Shown here in pieces: positions 45,911-54,320 of a DNA stretch of 64,000 nt. How positions within the stretch are numbered: the stretch's first letter is position 1; each line of letters begins with the position of its first letter. The notes under the pieces were generated by a model, which was given only the letters and a program-made list of their open reading frames with translations, did no database searches and was not told where the DNA came from. This stretch comes from Muriicola sp. Z0-33 (GTDB lineage Bacteria; Bacteroidota; Bacteroidia; Flavobacteriales; Flavobacteriaceae): assembly GCF_026126425.1 (NCBI RefSeq), contig NZ_JAFMPW010000004.1, positions 236,197 to 300,196 of the forward strand. The letters are read 5' to 3'. A program made the position numbers and the translations under genes.

Positions 45911-46096
45911 ACTGAAACGAGTTCAGTATTCATTAATGTTCATTGAAAGTCTTGTTGTCATCAAGACAATTAAAACCCAAAAAGCCGTTAGGCCCTCTTG
46001 AATAGAGAACTCCAGCGGACTAATGGGGAAATTAGTTTAGCATCTAAATATTGGAGGCTTCATATGGCCTTTGGCCATTGATACCACTTCAGTATT
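45911..46096 (+). promoter_or_regulatory. Structured intergenic leader before rpsB
   Basis: The 235 bases between rpsI and rpsB contain several hairpins: ACTGAA-ACGAG-TTCAGT (45911-45927, perhaps a weak terminator for rpsI); GTCTTG with CAAGAC (45949-45967); a CCGTTAGG with CCAGCGG arm around CTCT-TGAAT-AGAG (about 45986-46020); and a two-part element at 46047-46096 where AATATTGGAG pairs with CTTCAGTATT (with some GU pairs) around ATGGCC-TTT-GGCCAT. A leader that controls S2 synthesis is known in other bacteria; whether this one does so is inference. Confidence 0.55.
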
Positions 46097-46128
46097 GCTA
46101 ATTCAAAAGAACGTAAACTAAAATTAAA

Positions 46129-47307
46129 ATGGCAAAAAAAGCTGAAGTAAAAGAATTATTAGAAGCAGGTGTACACTTTGGTCACCTGACAAGAAAATGG
46201 AATCCGAACATGGCTCCCTATATCTACATGGAGCGTAATGGGATTCATGTCATCAACCTTTACAAAACTGTTGCAAAAATTGAGGAAGCTAATGAAGCTC
46301 TCAAAAAGATTGCAGCCTCCGGTAGAAAAATACTTTTTGTCGCTACTAAAAAGCAGGCAAAAGATATTGTAGCTGAGAAAGTGGCAAATGTAAATATGCC
46401 CTATATCACAGAACGTTGGCCAGGTGGAATGCTCACCAACTTTGTCACTATCAGGAAAGCCGTTAAGAAGATGGCTGCTATAGACAGGATGAAGAAGGAT
46501 GGTACCTTTATGACACTTTCTAAAAAGGAACGTCTGCAGGTAGACAGACTTAGAGCGAAGCTAGAAAAGAACCTTGGTTCTATTTCTGAAATGACCCGCT
46601 TACCAGGAGCACTTTTTGTTGTTGACACAATGAGAGAGCACATTGCTGTTAAGGAGGCCCAGAAATTAAATATTCCGATTTTCGCCATGGTGGATACCAA
46701 TTCTGATCCAAGACCTATTAACTACGTTATCCCATCTAATGATGATGCTTCTAAATCCATAGATGTAATAATGACGCAGGTAACCAATGCGATCGCAGAA
46801 GGATTGGCTGAGCGCAAAGCGGAAAAATCTTCTTCATCAGAAGGGGCCGATGTAAAAGCAAAAGAAGCTACACCACCTGCAGCAGCAAAGGCTGAAGAAA
46901 AACCTGAAGCAGTTAAAGAAGTTGCTGTAAAAGAAGAGGCAGCTGCAGCAGAAGTGGCGGTGGAAGAAAAGGCCAAAGAAGTAGCGCCAAAAGCGGAAAA
47001 GGCAGTTGAAGCTAAGGAAGAATCTCCTGCTAAGAAGGCCGAAAAAGCAACCGAGGCAGATAATCTGACTAAAATTGAAGGGATTGGACCAAAAGCTGCT
47101 GAGGCCCTGACAAATGCAGGAATAGATTCCTATGCTAAATTGTCTAAAAGCAAGCCGGAAAAAGTTAAAGAAATCTTGGCAGAAGCCAGTTCAAGAATGG
47201 CACATTTAGATCCAACTTCATGGCCTAAGCAAGCTAAAATGGCTGCTGATGGCAAATGGGATGAACTTAAAGAGTGGCAAGACAAGGTGAAAGCCGGTGT
47301 TGAATAA
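46129..47307 (+). CDS. rpsB: 30S ribosomal protein S2 with a long C-terminal extension
   Basis: S2 (uS2) is a late-binding protein of the 30S subunit. Residues 1-235 are the normal protein (LLEAGVHFGHLTRKWNPNM, YITERWPGGMLTNF, DTNSDPRPINYVIPSNDD). The usual bacterial length is about 240-260 residues, but here a further 150 residues follow: a low-complexity Ala/Glu/Lys/Val linker (about 240-310) and a helix-hairpin-helix-like domain from 312 (NLTKIEGIGPKAAEALTNAG) to the end, with SWPKQAKMAADGKWDEL. A related domain ends ActC in this window. The extension is in frame without disruption and is probably real. tsf follows after 49 bases. Confidence 0.95.
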   Translation: MAKKAEVKELLEAGVHFGHLTRKWNPNMAPYIYMERNGIHVINLYKTVAKIEEANEALKKIAASGRKILFVATKKQAKDIVAEKVANVNMPYITERWPGGMLTNFVTIRKAVKKMAAIDRMKKDGTFMTLSKKERLQVDRLRAKLEKNLGSISEMTRLPGALFVVDTMREHIAVKEAQKLNIPIFAMVDTNSDPRPINYVIPSNDDASKSIDVIMTQVTNAIAEGLAERKAEKSSSSEGADVKAKEATPPAAAKAEEKPEAVKEVAVKEEAAAAEVAVEEKAKEVAPKAEKAVEAKEESPAKKAEKATEADNLTKIEGIGPKAAEALTNAGIDSYAKLSKSKPEKVKEILAEASSRMAHLDPTSWPKQAKMAADGKWDELKEWQDKVKAGVE

Positions 47308-47356
47308 TATATCTAAAAACAGAATAGCTATACACTAGCATATAAAAATTAAAACA

Positions 47357-48184
47357 ATGATGGTAAAAGTTACCGCAGCAGAAGTAAACAACTTAAGAAA
47401 AACCACCGGAGCTGGTATGATGGATTGTAAAAATGCATTGGTAGAGGCAGAGGGTGATTTTGACAAGGCAATTGAGATTCTTCGTAAAAAGGGCCAGAAA
47501 GTAGCCGCAAAACGTGCTGACAGAGATTCTTCTGAAGGTGCAGTTATTGCTAAAGTAAACACTGGTAATACTAGTGGTGCGATCATATCTTTAAATTGTG
47601 AAACAGATTTCGTAGCTAAAAACGAAAGTTTTGTTACCCTGGCGAATGAATTAGCAGAATTGGCTTTGGATTTTGAGAATAAGGAGGCTTTTCTAAGTGC
47701 TAATTTCAATGGTATTTCGGTACAGGAAAAACTTACCGAGCAAACAGGTGTAATTGGCGAGAAAATTGAAATAGGAGGTTTTAGAAGATTAGAAGCTCCT
47801 TTTGTAGGGTCTTATATTCATGCAGGAAATAAAATAGCTACTCTTGTTGGACTGTCAGAAGCAGTTGATGGTGCAGCAGCTGCAGCTAAAGATGTAGCTA
47901 TGCAGGCAGCAGCTATGAACCCGGTGGCACTTAATGAAGAAGGGGTTGATCAGGAAGTGATTGATAAGGAAATAGAGATCGCCAAAGATCAGTTAAGGCA
48001 GGAAGGCAAGCCCGAAGCCATGTTAGAAAATATTGCAAAAGGCAAGCTAAAGCGTTTCTTTAAAGATAATACCCTGATCAATCAGGCTTTTATTAAAGAT
48101 AGCAAACAAAGCGTGGCACAGTATGTAAGTGGTGTTGATGCCAATTTAAAAGTTACTGATTTTGCCCGGGTTGCTTTGGGATAA
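47357..48184 (+). CDS. tsf: Translation elongation factor Ts
   Basis: EF-Ts recycles EF-Tu by exchanging GDP for GTP. The 275 residues open with the UBA-like LRKTTGAGMMDCKNALVEA and continue with KKGQKVAAKRADRDSSEG, SLNCETDFVAKNE and the closing KRFFKDNTLINQAF helical part. The usual rpsB-tsf order is kept. Two ATG codons in a row open the gene; the first is used here and neither has a Shine-Dalgarno sequence. A strong terminator follows. Confidence 0.97.
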   Translation: MMVKVTAAEVNNLRKTTGAGMMDCKNALVEAEGDFDKAIEILRKKGQKVAAKRADRDSSEGAVIAKVNTGNTSGAIISLNCETDFVAKNESFVTLANELAELALDFENKEAFLSANFNGISVQEKLTEQTGVIGEKIEIGGFRRLEAPFVGSYIHAGNKIATLVGLSEAVDGAAAAAKDVAMQAAAMNPVALNEEGVDQEVIDKEIEIAKDQLRQEGKPEAMLENIAKGKLKRFFKDNTLINQAFIKDSKQSVAQYVSGVDANLKVTDFARVALG

Positions 48185-48207
48185 CAAAATAACAGACTAA
48201 TTAATAT

Positions 48208-48245
48208 AAACCGCCTTACATTTATTTGTTAAGGCGGTTTTTTTT
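48208..48245. terminator. Bidirectional terminator after tsf
   Basis: AAACCGCCTTA and TAAGGCGGTTT are exact reverse complements around an 11-base loop, followed by eight T in total on the plus strand. It lies between the convergent tsf and XRE genes and can serve both. Confidence 0.93.
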
Positions 48246-48256
48246 ATGAAATCTAA

Positions 48257-48463
48257 TTACTCCCAGTCGCTCGCATCTAATTCAAACAATTCATTAACTC
48301 CTATTTTAAATATTTCGGAAAGTCGTAGCGCCAAAATTACGGAGGGTGCATATTTTCCAAGTTCCATCGCATTAATTGTTTGCCTGCTTACGTTGGCCAA
48401 TTTAGCAAGGTCTGCCTGAGTAATATTGTTTTTGGCTCGTTCTACTTTTATATTATTCTTCAT
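48257..48463 (-). CDS. Small XRE-family helix-turn-helix regulator
   Basis: The 68-residue protein is a single Cro/CI-type helix-turn-helix domain: KNNITQADLAKLANVSRQTI (helix 2-turn-recognition helix) and then ELGKYAPSVILALRLSEIFK. It is of the YgzD-like type that is commonly paired with a membrane protein. Its ATG lies 11 bases inside the end of the upstream membrane gene, so the two are one operon with overlapping reading frames. A perfect palindrome upstream of the operon is the likely operator, so it probably regulates its own expression. Confidence 0.92.
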   Translation of the reverse strand: MKNNIKVERAKNNITQADLAKLANVSRQTINAMELGKYAPSVILALRLSEIFKIGVNELFELDASDWE

Positions 48464-48929
48464 ATGAAGTAGCTTTACGAAGTGACCAAAGTTTTAAATT
48501 GAACTTTACAATAAATAGTATCAGTATGGTAAACATATTGAAAACCATTACCCAGTAAAAGGAGATATCATATACCAGCAAAAAACTAAGAATTAAAATA
48601 CCATAGTTCCAATATGTGGCCCACACCAGGGATTCCAACCTGATTTTTGTAATTAATTCATCTTCGTCTTTCTCTCGTGAGAATGCGACGAATAAGGAAC
48701 TAATGATAATCAAAATTCCCAGTATTTCGTTTAGAATATTGTTATCAATTACCCCGGTAAAAGATTCTGAATTTGTAAAATCGTCCACAAATAATCCGAA
48801 AACGGGAATATCCAGAAAAAGTGGTTCCCATTCATTTATTAGAGTATACAATCCTAAAATTACAGAAGGAATAAGAATAATCAGACCAATTGTTTTGTAA
48901 CGGGAAGCAAATAAATATTTTGTCGCCAT
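48453..48929 (-). CDS. Four-span membrane protein paired with the XRE regulator
   Basis: The 158 residues (starting MATKYLFASRYKTIG) contain about four hydrophobic spans: 15-32, 66-86, 108-125 and 130-150. No enzyme motif is visible. Small membrane proteins of this style next to YgzD-like XRE regulators are common in Gram-positive bacteria and Bacteroidota, but their role is not established. I use the ATG at 48929; the longer frame to 48998 runs across the palindromic operator and the promoter box and is not convincing. Confidence 0.75.
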   Translation of the reverse strand: MATKYLFASRYKTIGLIILIPSVILGLYTLINEWEPLFLDIPVFGLFVDDFTNSESFTGVIDNNILNEILGILIIISSLFVAFSREKDEDELITKIRLESLVWATYWNYGILILSFLLVYDISFYWVMVFNMFTILILFIVKFNLKLWSLRKATSYEE

Positions 48930-48944
48930 GATGAATTTTTTTAT

Positions 48945-48970
48945 TAAATGTAAAACAAACTTTACATTTA
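48945..48970 (-). promoter_or_regulatory. Palindromic operator of the XRE operon
   Basis: TAAATGTAAA and TTTACATTTA are exact 10-base inverted repeats with a 6-base spacer. They lie 16 bases upstream of the membrane protein start and overlap the expected transcription start downstream of the -7 box at 48973. A dimeric XRE repressor is the natural ligand; this is inference from position. Confidence 0.75.
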
Positions 48971-48972
48971 GA

Positions 48973-49000
48973 CAAATATTTTTTACTTTTGATATCAAAA
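48973..49000 (-). promoter_or_regulatory. Candidate promoter and second palindrome of the XRE operon
   Basis: On the minus strand AATATTTG (48973-48980) is one base off TAnnTTTG. Upstream of it TTTTGATATCAAAA (48987-49000) is a perfect 14-base palindrome whose TTTTG could be the -33 part. The two palindromes therefore flank the -7 box. Confidence 0.5.
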
Positions 49001-49001
49001 T

Positions 49002-49032
49002 AAAAGCCCTGGCGGGATTGCAAAGGGCTTTT
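49002..49032 (-). terminator. Rho-independent terminator after the M61 peptidase gene
   Basis: AAAAGCCCT and AGGGCTTTT are exact reverse complements around a 13-base loop, with T-rich flanks on the minus strand. It lies 72 bases past the peptidase stop. Confidence 0.8.
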
Positions 49033-49103
49033 ATTAATTTTTTCTTATCATCCGAAACGTCCGTTCAGCTGAACACCGTATTCATTGATAAGGTAATTTC
49101 ACC

Positions 49104-50972
49104 TTAACTCTTCATCCAGACTTCTCTTAATTTGGCCTGCTCTGTTGTCTCATTTTCTACGGGCCTAATTCTGGTCACATTAACCATTGGCTTCCCCACT
49201 TTCCCCTTAAGGGTAATTTCCTCTTCTCCTCTTTGTACAACCATAGTAATTTCAGTTTCAGGACTCCACCCAAAACTTTGCCCAATAATAGGTCGGATGG
49301 CTTCCAGGTCTATTGGAGTGCCATTGATGTTTTTAATTACATCGCCCCCTTTGGCCCCCAGGTCCTTGAAAAATGTATTTAGCTCTATCCCCTTCCGGAC
49401 AAATATGGCATCATCATTTGCCTGGTCCACATCGATAAAAGGATCCTGACCTCTGAGAAAGTATCCTGTCTGCTCTGGCTGCGTTGCACTTGTAAGCCCG
49501 GTTTTAGATAAATAAGTGCTATAGTCAATTGGTGTATCCCCAATTACATGAGTATTGAAGAATGTACGTACTTCCGGAAAGGTCATTGCTACAATCTCAT
49601 CAATTAACTTATCATCTTCAAAAGGGGTGTTGTTTCCATACTTTTTAGAAAGCTCTTTCATTAACCAAAGCACTCCCTTTTCCCCATTACTAAGCTCTCT
49701 CAGGGTTATATCCAGCGCCATGTTGATTAGCGCCCCTTTTTCATAAACATTGGCATAGTTATCTTTATAAGGGTCATCAAGAATGTTCTTACTCATAGTG
49801 GTAAAAGACATAGCATCATCAAAGGCTTTAGAATTACTTATTTTACCCATTATCCTGCTATAAAACTCGGTTTCGTCTATCAGACCTTGTTGTATTTGGA
49901 AAAGGTTGGCAAAATATTCTGTTGTGCCTTCGTACATCCACAAATGCTCTGACATTTTAGGGTCATTAAAATCAAAAAACTGTATTTCCTTAGAATGCAC
50001 ATTCAACGGAGTAACAATATGAAAGAATTCGTGTGAAACCACATCAACCATTGCCTGTTCCAGTTGCTCCTTTGGCATTTGCTCTGGCAATACCACCACT
50101 GTAGAAGTATGATGTTCAAGGGCTCCAAAACCTCCGGCATCTGTATCCTCAAGAGTGGATAAGTAGAGTAAAATATTGTATTCTTTAGTGCCATCTATAT
50201 CTCCTAAGAAAGATTTTTGAGCTCCCATCATTTTTTGCATCCGACCTTTAAGATCAGCTGCCGAATAGGCCCCGTTTGGAGAATAAACGCTAATAGTTAC
50301 CGTAATATCATTGATCTGAAAAGACTCTGAAGCCGCATTATTATATAGAATAGGATTGTCTATGATATCAAAATACCTTGCCGCCAGATAAGTGTCAGCA
50401 TCTGTAACCGTATCATCCGTTCTTTTCTTTAATGAAGTAGTAGCCGTTAGCCCTTCAGGAGCCTTAATGTTCAAAGCGTAAGGCACCTCCTTTAAGCCAG
50501 TAAAATATCCCACAAATCCGTGTAGGTTTAACATAAAATTTTCTCCCGCCATTATGTTGGTCCCGGCAGGTGAAAATACCGCTTCCTCCTGTTCCCTTTC
50601 CGTATCATAAGTGTCATTAACATAATAACTAATTTTATCCAGTTTGCGTGCACTGGAAATATTCCAGGTATTTTCATCAGACTTGCTAACCATTAATTCC
50701 TTGCCGTCATAATCAAATGCCTTTAAGTCTTCTATGTACTTACCATAATTGTCCGTACTATAAGTTCCGGGTACAGTTTTTGGGATAAAGAAAGAAATAT
50801 CATCAGAAGTAAAAGCCCCCGGATTAAGTGACACCATAACTTTATCGTCCGATACATTAACCAGATCTATTGTGGTCGTAATCATACTGTTATCGGCAGT
50901 GACCAAAGCCTTACCAGTACCACAGGCAGTAACAAGTATGGCACTAAGAAGAAGAAGTAAGATATTTTTCAT
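49104..50972 (-). CDS. M61 glycyl aminopeptidase-like lipoprotein with PDZ domain
   Basis: The 622-residue protein has a lipoprotein signal (LVTACGTG, Cys17), an N-terminal beta domain, a zinc metallopeptidase domain and a C-terminal PDZ domain. The zinc site is HEFFH with His314, Glu315 and His318, followed by the Glu of YEGTTEYFANL, as in family M61. The PDZ part contains IELNTFFKDLGAKGGDVIKNI. It probably degrades peptides in the periplasm or at the outer membrane. It is a single gene with a terminator. Confidence 0.92.
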   Translation of the reverse strand: MKNILLLLLSAILVTACGTGKALVTADNSMITTTIDLVNVSDDKVMVSLNPGAFTSDDISFFIPKTVPGTYSTDNYGKYIEDLKAFDYDGKELMVSKSDENTWNISSARKLDKISYYVNDTYDTEREQEEAVFSPAGTNIMAGENFMLNLHGFVGYFTGLKEVPYALNIKAPEGLTATTSLKKRTDDTVTDADTYLAARYFDIIDNPILYNNAASESFQINDITVTISVYSPNGAYSAADLKGRMQKMMGAQKSFLGDIDGTKEYNILLYLSTLEDTDAGGFGALEHHTSTVVVLPEQMPKEQLEQAMVDVVSHEFFHIVTPLNVHSKEIQFFDFNDPKMSEHLWMYEGTTEYFANLFQIQQGLIDETEFYSRIMGKISNSKAFDDAMSFTTMSKNILDDPYKDNYANVYEKGALINMALDITLRELSNGEKGVLWLMKELSKKYGNNTPFEDDKLIDEIVAMTFPEVRTFFNTHVIGDTPIDYSTYLSKTGLTSATQPEQTGYFLRGQDPFIDVDQANDDAIFVRKGIELNTFFKDLGAKGGDVIKNINGTPIDLEAIRPIIGQSFGWSPETEITMVVQRGEEEITLKGKVGKPMVNVTRIRPVENETTEQAKLREVWMKS

Positions 50973-51095
50973 AAAATAATTTTAGATATATTGCACAAGG
51001 ATATCAAATTTTCCTAAGCTTCTATTGCATGTTTGCAAATAATTAGGAACTTTTCTTAATCTAATAAACGCACTATCCCCGTAAATTATTTTGAT

Positions 51096-51103
51096 TATTT
51101 TTG
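51096..51103 (+). promoter_or_regulatory. Candidate promoter box for pyrH-frr
   Basis: TATTTTTG matches TAnnTTTG and lies 23 bases before the pyrH ATG. The -33 element is not clear. Confidence 0.4.
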
Positions 51104-51126
51104 TTCGGAGTTAAGCCAAATGTCCT

Positions 51127-51834
51127 ATGCAATATAAAAGAATACTACTAAAACTTAGCGGTGAAGCCCTCATGGGTGATAAACAATACGGGATAGACCC
51201 GGAAAGGCTGGCAGAATATGCTGAGGAGATAAAAGAGGTAGTAGATAACGGTGTGGAGGTTGCAATTGTCATTGGTGGAGGAAATATTTTCCGCGGTTTG
51301 GCCGGTGCCAGTAAAGGTATGGACCGCGTACAGGGAGACCATATGGGGATGCTTGCAACTGTAATTAACGGATTAGCTCTCCAAAGTGCCTTAGAGATAA
51401 AAGGGGTGCAAACCAGACTCCAATCGGCAATAAAAATTAATGAAGTAGCTGAACCCTTTATCAGAAGGCGAGCTATGCGTCATTTGGAAAAAGGAAGGGT
51501 GGTAATTTTTGGAGGTGGAACAGGTAATCCCTATTTCACGACAGATTCGGCCGCAGTGCTGAGAGCAATTGAGGTAGAAGCAGATGTCATCCTTAAAGGC
51601 ACAAGGGTAGATGGGATTTATACCAGTGATCCTGAAAAAGACAAATCAGCCACCAAATTTGATACTATTTCATTTAAAGAGGTATTGCACAAGGGGCTCA
51701 AAGTTATGGACACCACTGCCTTTACACTAAGCCAGGAAAACGAGCTACCCATTGTCGTTTTTGATATGAATAAAAAAGGAAACCTTATGAAATTGGTGTC
51801 CGGAGAAAATATTGGTACCGTAGTTAACCTGTAA
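51127..51834 (+). CDS. pyrH: UMP kinase
   Basis: PyrH phosphorylates UMP to UDP in pyrimidine synthesis. The 235 residues match the bacterial hexameric family: [18 protein letters not shown] at the start, [30 protein letters not shown] and [15 protein letters not shown]. It is followed by frr after 40 bases, a conserved pair. Confidence 0.97.
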   Translation: MQYKRILLKLSGEALMGDKQYGIDPERLAEYAEEIKEVVDNGVEVAIVIGGGNIFRGLAGASKGMDRVQGDHMGMLATVINGLALQSALEIKGVQTRLQSAIKINEVAEPFIRRRAMRHLEKGRVVIFGGGTGNPYFTTDSAAVLRAIEVEADVILKGTRVDGIYTSDPEKDKSATKFDTISFKEVLHKGLKVMDTTAFTLSQENELPIVVFDMNKKGNLMKLVSGENIGTVVNL

Positions 51835-51874
51835 TTTTGGTATAATTTGTGTTAATTTGATTTAAAATACTGTC

Positions 51875-52429
51875 ATGAACGAAGAGATTAAATTTATATT
51901 GGATGCCACCAAAGAGAGTATGGATCATGCCATCACTCATCTGGAAAAAGAATTTGTTAAAATCAGAGCCGGAAAAGCAAGTCCATCAATGTTATCTTCG
52001 GTAATGGTAGAATACTATGGCTCTCAAACGCCTTTGTCTCAAGTATCAAATATTAATACCCCGGATGGTCGTACCATTTCTGTTCAACCCTGGGAAAAGA
52101 GTCTTTTACAAGAAATTGAAACAGCTATCATGAACGCCAATTTAGGCTTTAATCCTATGAATAATGGGGAAATGATCATCATTAATGTTCCTCCTTTGAC
52201 AGAAGAGCGTCGGGTGCAACTGGTAAAACAAGCCAAAGCTGAAGCTGAAGATGCCAAAATTGGGGTAAGAAACGCAAGGCAGGAAGCTAAAAAGGAAATA
52301 AAAGAATTAGATATATCTGAAGATCTTGAAAGCAATGTGGAAGTAGATATCCAGGAGCTCACAGATAACTATACAAAGAAGATTGATGCTTTCTTAGAAA
52401 ACAAAGAGGCAGAAATTATGAAGGTATAA
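51875..52429 (+). CDS. frr: Ribosome recycling factor
   Basis: RRF, with EF-G, splits the post-termination ribosome. The 184 residues show the family signature: VKIRAGKASPSMLSSVMVEYYG, the P-rich VSNINTPDGRTISVQPWEKS, and the coiled-coil arm with PPLTEERRVQLVKQAK. It is the second gene of pyrH-frr and ends in a good terminator. Confidence 0.97.
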   Translation: MNEEIKFILDATKESMDHAITHLEKEFVKIRAGKASPSMLSSVMVEYYGSQTPLSQVSNINTPDGRTISVQPWEKSLLQEIETAIMNANLGFNPMNNGEMIIINVPPLTEERRVQLVKQAKAEAEDAKIGVRNARQEAKKEIKELDISEDLESNVEVDIQELTDNYTKKIDAFLENKEAEIMKV

Positions 52430-52451
52430 AGTAAATTTTAATGAAATATCA

Positions 52452-52478
52452 AAGCGACCCCACCAGGTCGCTTTTTTT
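52452..52478. terminator. Terminator between frr and the cytochrome gene
   Basis: AAGCGACC and GGTCGCTT pair perfectly around CCACCA, followed by a run of T on the plus strand. A-rich flanks allow some action in the other direction. Confidence 0.92.
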
Positions 52479-52920
52479 ATTGTAATTCGTACCAATTTAT
52501 TTTTTTGATATTTTCTCTTCTCCCTTTTGATTCGGGCGGATAATTTTTAGCCAAATAATTCACAATTATTTCTTCATTATCACCAAGATCCCATAGATTT
52601 TGAGTCTCTTGCATCCATCTGATGGCACTCACCCACCCTTCTTTACTTAGCCTGTTCTGAGTTAAGAGTTTTGCTGAATGGCAGCTGGTACAATTAGTTA
52701 CCGTTTCCATAAGTCCTTCCGCTTCTACCAAACCCGTCCTCAAATGTATTCCATTTTCAATTCTATTGGGATCCTCTTCGGATACAGCAACGTATTCCTC
52801 ATCCGATTTATCTGCAAAATATACCCCTATGATGGCCACCACTAAAACGGCGGCACATATAACTATAAGCACTCTGTACGCCGCCCTTTCTCTTTTCCAA
52901 AAACGTTTGTGATTTGTCAT
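52477..52920 (-). CDS. Monoheme cytochrome c, probable sulfite dehydrogenase subunit
   Basis: The 147-residue protein has a membrane anchor or signal (about 17-36) and one c-type heme site, CTSCH, near residue 77, in NCTSCHSAKLLTQNRL. The likely distal Met is in WMQETQNLWDLG. Its ATG overlaps the stop of the preceding molybdenum enzyme by four bases (ATGA), which ties the two together like SorA and SorB. It would accept electrons from sulfite oxidation. The link with sulfite is inferred from its partner. Confidence 0.82.
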   Translation of the reverse strand: MTNHKRFWKRERAAYRVLIVICAAVLVVAIIGVYFADKSDEEYVAVSEEDPNRIENGIHLRTGLVEAEGLMETVTNCTSCHSAKLLTQNRLSKEGWVSAIRWMQETQNLWDLGDNEEIIVNYLAKNYPPESKGRRENIKKINWYELQ

Positions 52921-54197
52921 ACCACCTTAATTGCGATTCGGTGACAGGCATTGTTTAGATAGCCCTTAGGGTTCCAGCCCGGGAGTACCATAGGCTGTGC
53001 CTTGCCTTCTGAATCTATGGCTTTAGCCCAAATTTCATAATACCCGGTTGCATCTAAAGGAATTGCTGCCGAAAAATGTTGCCAGGCCAAACGATTGGTT
53101 GGTTTACTTAATTGACAACTAACCCAGCTCGATCCAAAATCTACAGAATATTTTACTTCATTAACTTCCAATTCTCCTGCCCAGGCATGTCCGCCTATCG
53201 TAAGTGTTTTTCCCTTTTTTATTACCGCTCCTGATTTGGGAAAGGTAATCAGGGACTTTACAGGCATAGCCGTAATAATACACATATCTTTATCTTCAAC
53301 TTTAGCTCCGGGAGCTACAGGTTCGCAGGGTACCCGGTAAGAGGTGCCGCCCATTTTTGCTCCATCATGTTCTTTATTGCGAATACTAATCCTGTTTACC
53401 CACTTGCCAGATGCAGAAGCAGGCCAGCCACCAGCTACAAGACGTAGCGGATATCCATGCGCTAACGGAATATCATCTCCATTCATTTTAAAGGCCAGTA
53501 GCGTTTCATCCTGAAGCGCCTTTTTAATAGGGACCCCACGAGAAATTGGTTCCTTTGATGGATCTCTGCTCAAATGTACATCCGCGGCATGATAACCTAT
53601 ATAAACAGCATCTTCCTTTATTCCGGCATCTCTAAGGACATCCCCCAGACGGACACCCGTCCAATTTGCACATGAAACAGCCCCAATTGTCCATTGATTT
53701 CCTTTAGCAGGTGGATTAAATTCACTCCTGCCATTGCCTCCGCATTCCAATGTAAGCTGATAGGTGTACTGTTGAAACCTGGATTTTAAATCATCTAAGG
53801 AGTAGGTTTTTTTGTTCGATGCAGACTCCCCGTCTATGGTTAGTTCCCATGCCGAGCTATCAATATTCTGAGGAATGAGGCCGTTATTGCGAATAAACAT
53901 ATATTCATTTGGGGTAACCGCATCATTAAGTAAATGTGCTTTGGCTTCAATATTCCATGGTTTATCGTTAAGTACGGTCATCTCACTGTCTTTATTAAAC
54001 AGCTTAAAAGGATCTGCTTGCTGCAGAGCAAGTGGTTGGTAAGCCGAGGGCATTAATGATCCATTGACAATATCGGTTCCAATTGCAGCCGCCATTGCTG
54101 CCAATGTGGACCTATTTATAAATTTTCTCCTGTCCAAATTATGTAGAATTATATTACCAGCCCTAAAATACGGATTTTTGACCCCAAAGGAAACCAC
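52917..54197 (-). CDS. Sulfite oxidase-like molybdopterin enzyme (SorA-type)
   Basis: The 426-residue protein belongs to the sulfite oxidase family. The molybdenum-ligating Cys lies in TLECGGNGRSEFNP; further family elements are ISRGVPIKKAL, LAHGYPLRLVAGGWPASASGKW and a C-terminal dimerisation domain (about 300-426) with GHAWAGELEVNEVKYSVDFG. A Tat-like signal, DRRKFINRSTLAAMAAA, begins near residue 22. The start is uncertain: 54197 is a GTG, and a TTG at 54137 would put the Tat motif right at the N-terminus. It probably oxidises sulfite to sulfate in the periplasm and passes electrons to the cytochrome encoded next. Confidence 0.87.
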   Translation of the reverse strand: MVSFGVKNPYFRAGNIILHNLDRRKFINRSTLAAMAAAIGTDIVNGSLMPSAYQPLALQQADPFKLFNKDSEMTVLNDKPWNIEAKAHLLNDAVTPNEYMFIRNNGLIPQNIDSSAWELTIDGESASNKKTYSLDDLKSRFQQYTYQLTLECGGNGRSEFNPPAKGNQWTIGAVSCANWTGVRLGDVLRDAGIKEDAVYIGYHAADVHLSRDPSKEPISRGVPIKKALQDETLLAFKMNGDDIPLAHGYPLRLVAGGWPASASGKWVNRISIRNKEHDGAKMGGTSYRVPCEPVAPGAKVEDKDMCIITAMPVKSLITFPKSGAVIKKGKTLTIGGHAWAGELEVNEVKYSVDFGSSWVSCQLSKPTNRLAWQHFSAAIPLDATGYYEIWAKAIDSEGKAQPMVLPGWNPKGYLNNACHRIAIKVV

Positions 54198-54263
54198 ATC
54201 TCTACAATAGACTGCTGCAGGATTATTTGCCGCAGCATTCTAGGAACACTGCCAGGCATTTTT

Positions 54264-54271
54264 TACCTTTG
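54264..54271 (+). promoter_or_regulatory. Candidate promoter for the MMPL transporter gene
   Basis: TACCTTTG matches TAnnTTTG. It would give a leader of about 107 bases with two hairpins (TTGCC-TTA-GGCAA at 54280-54292 and the element at 54303-54320). Confidence 0.45.
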
Positions 54272-54293
54272 CCGGCATCTTGCCTTAGGCAAC

Positions 54294-54320
54294 AAAAAAA
54301 AGCCCCGCTGAATTGCGGGG
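54294..54320. terminator. Terminator-like hairpin in the sorA/MMPL intergenic region
   Basis: CCCCGC, loop TGAATT, GCGGGG is a strong hairpin. A run of eight A before it makes it a good terminator on the minus strand, but it lies upstream of both neighbouring genes, so it ends no known transcript in that direction. On the plus strand TTAATTT follows, giving a weaker attenuator-like arrangement before the MMPL gene. Confidence 0.6.
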
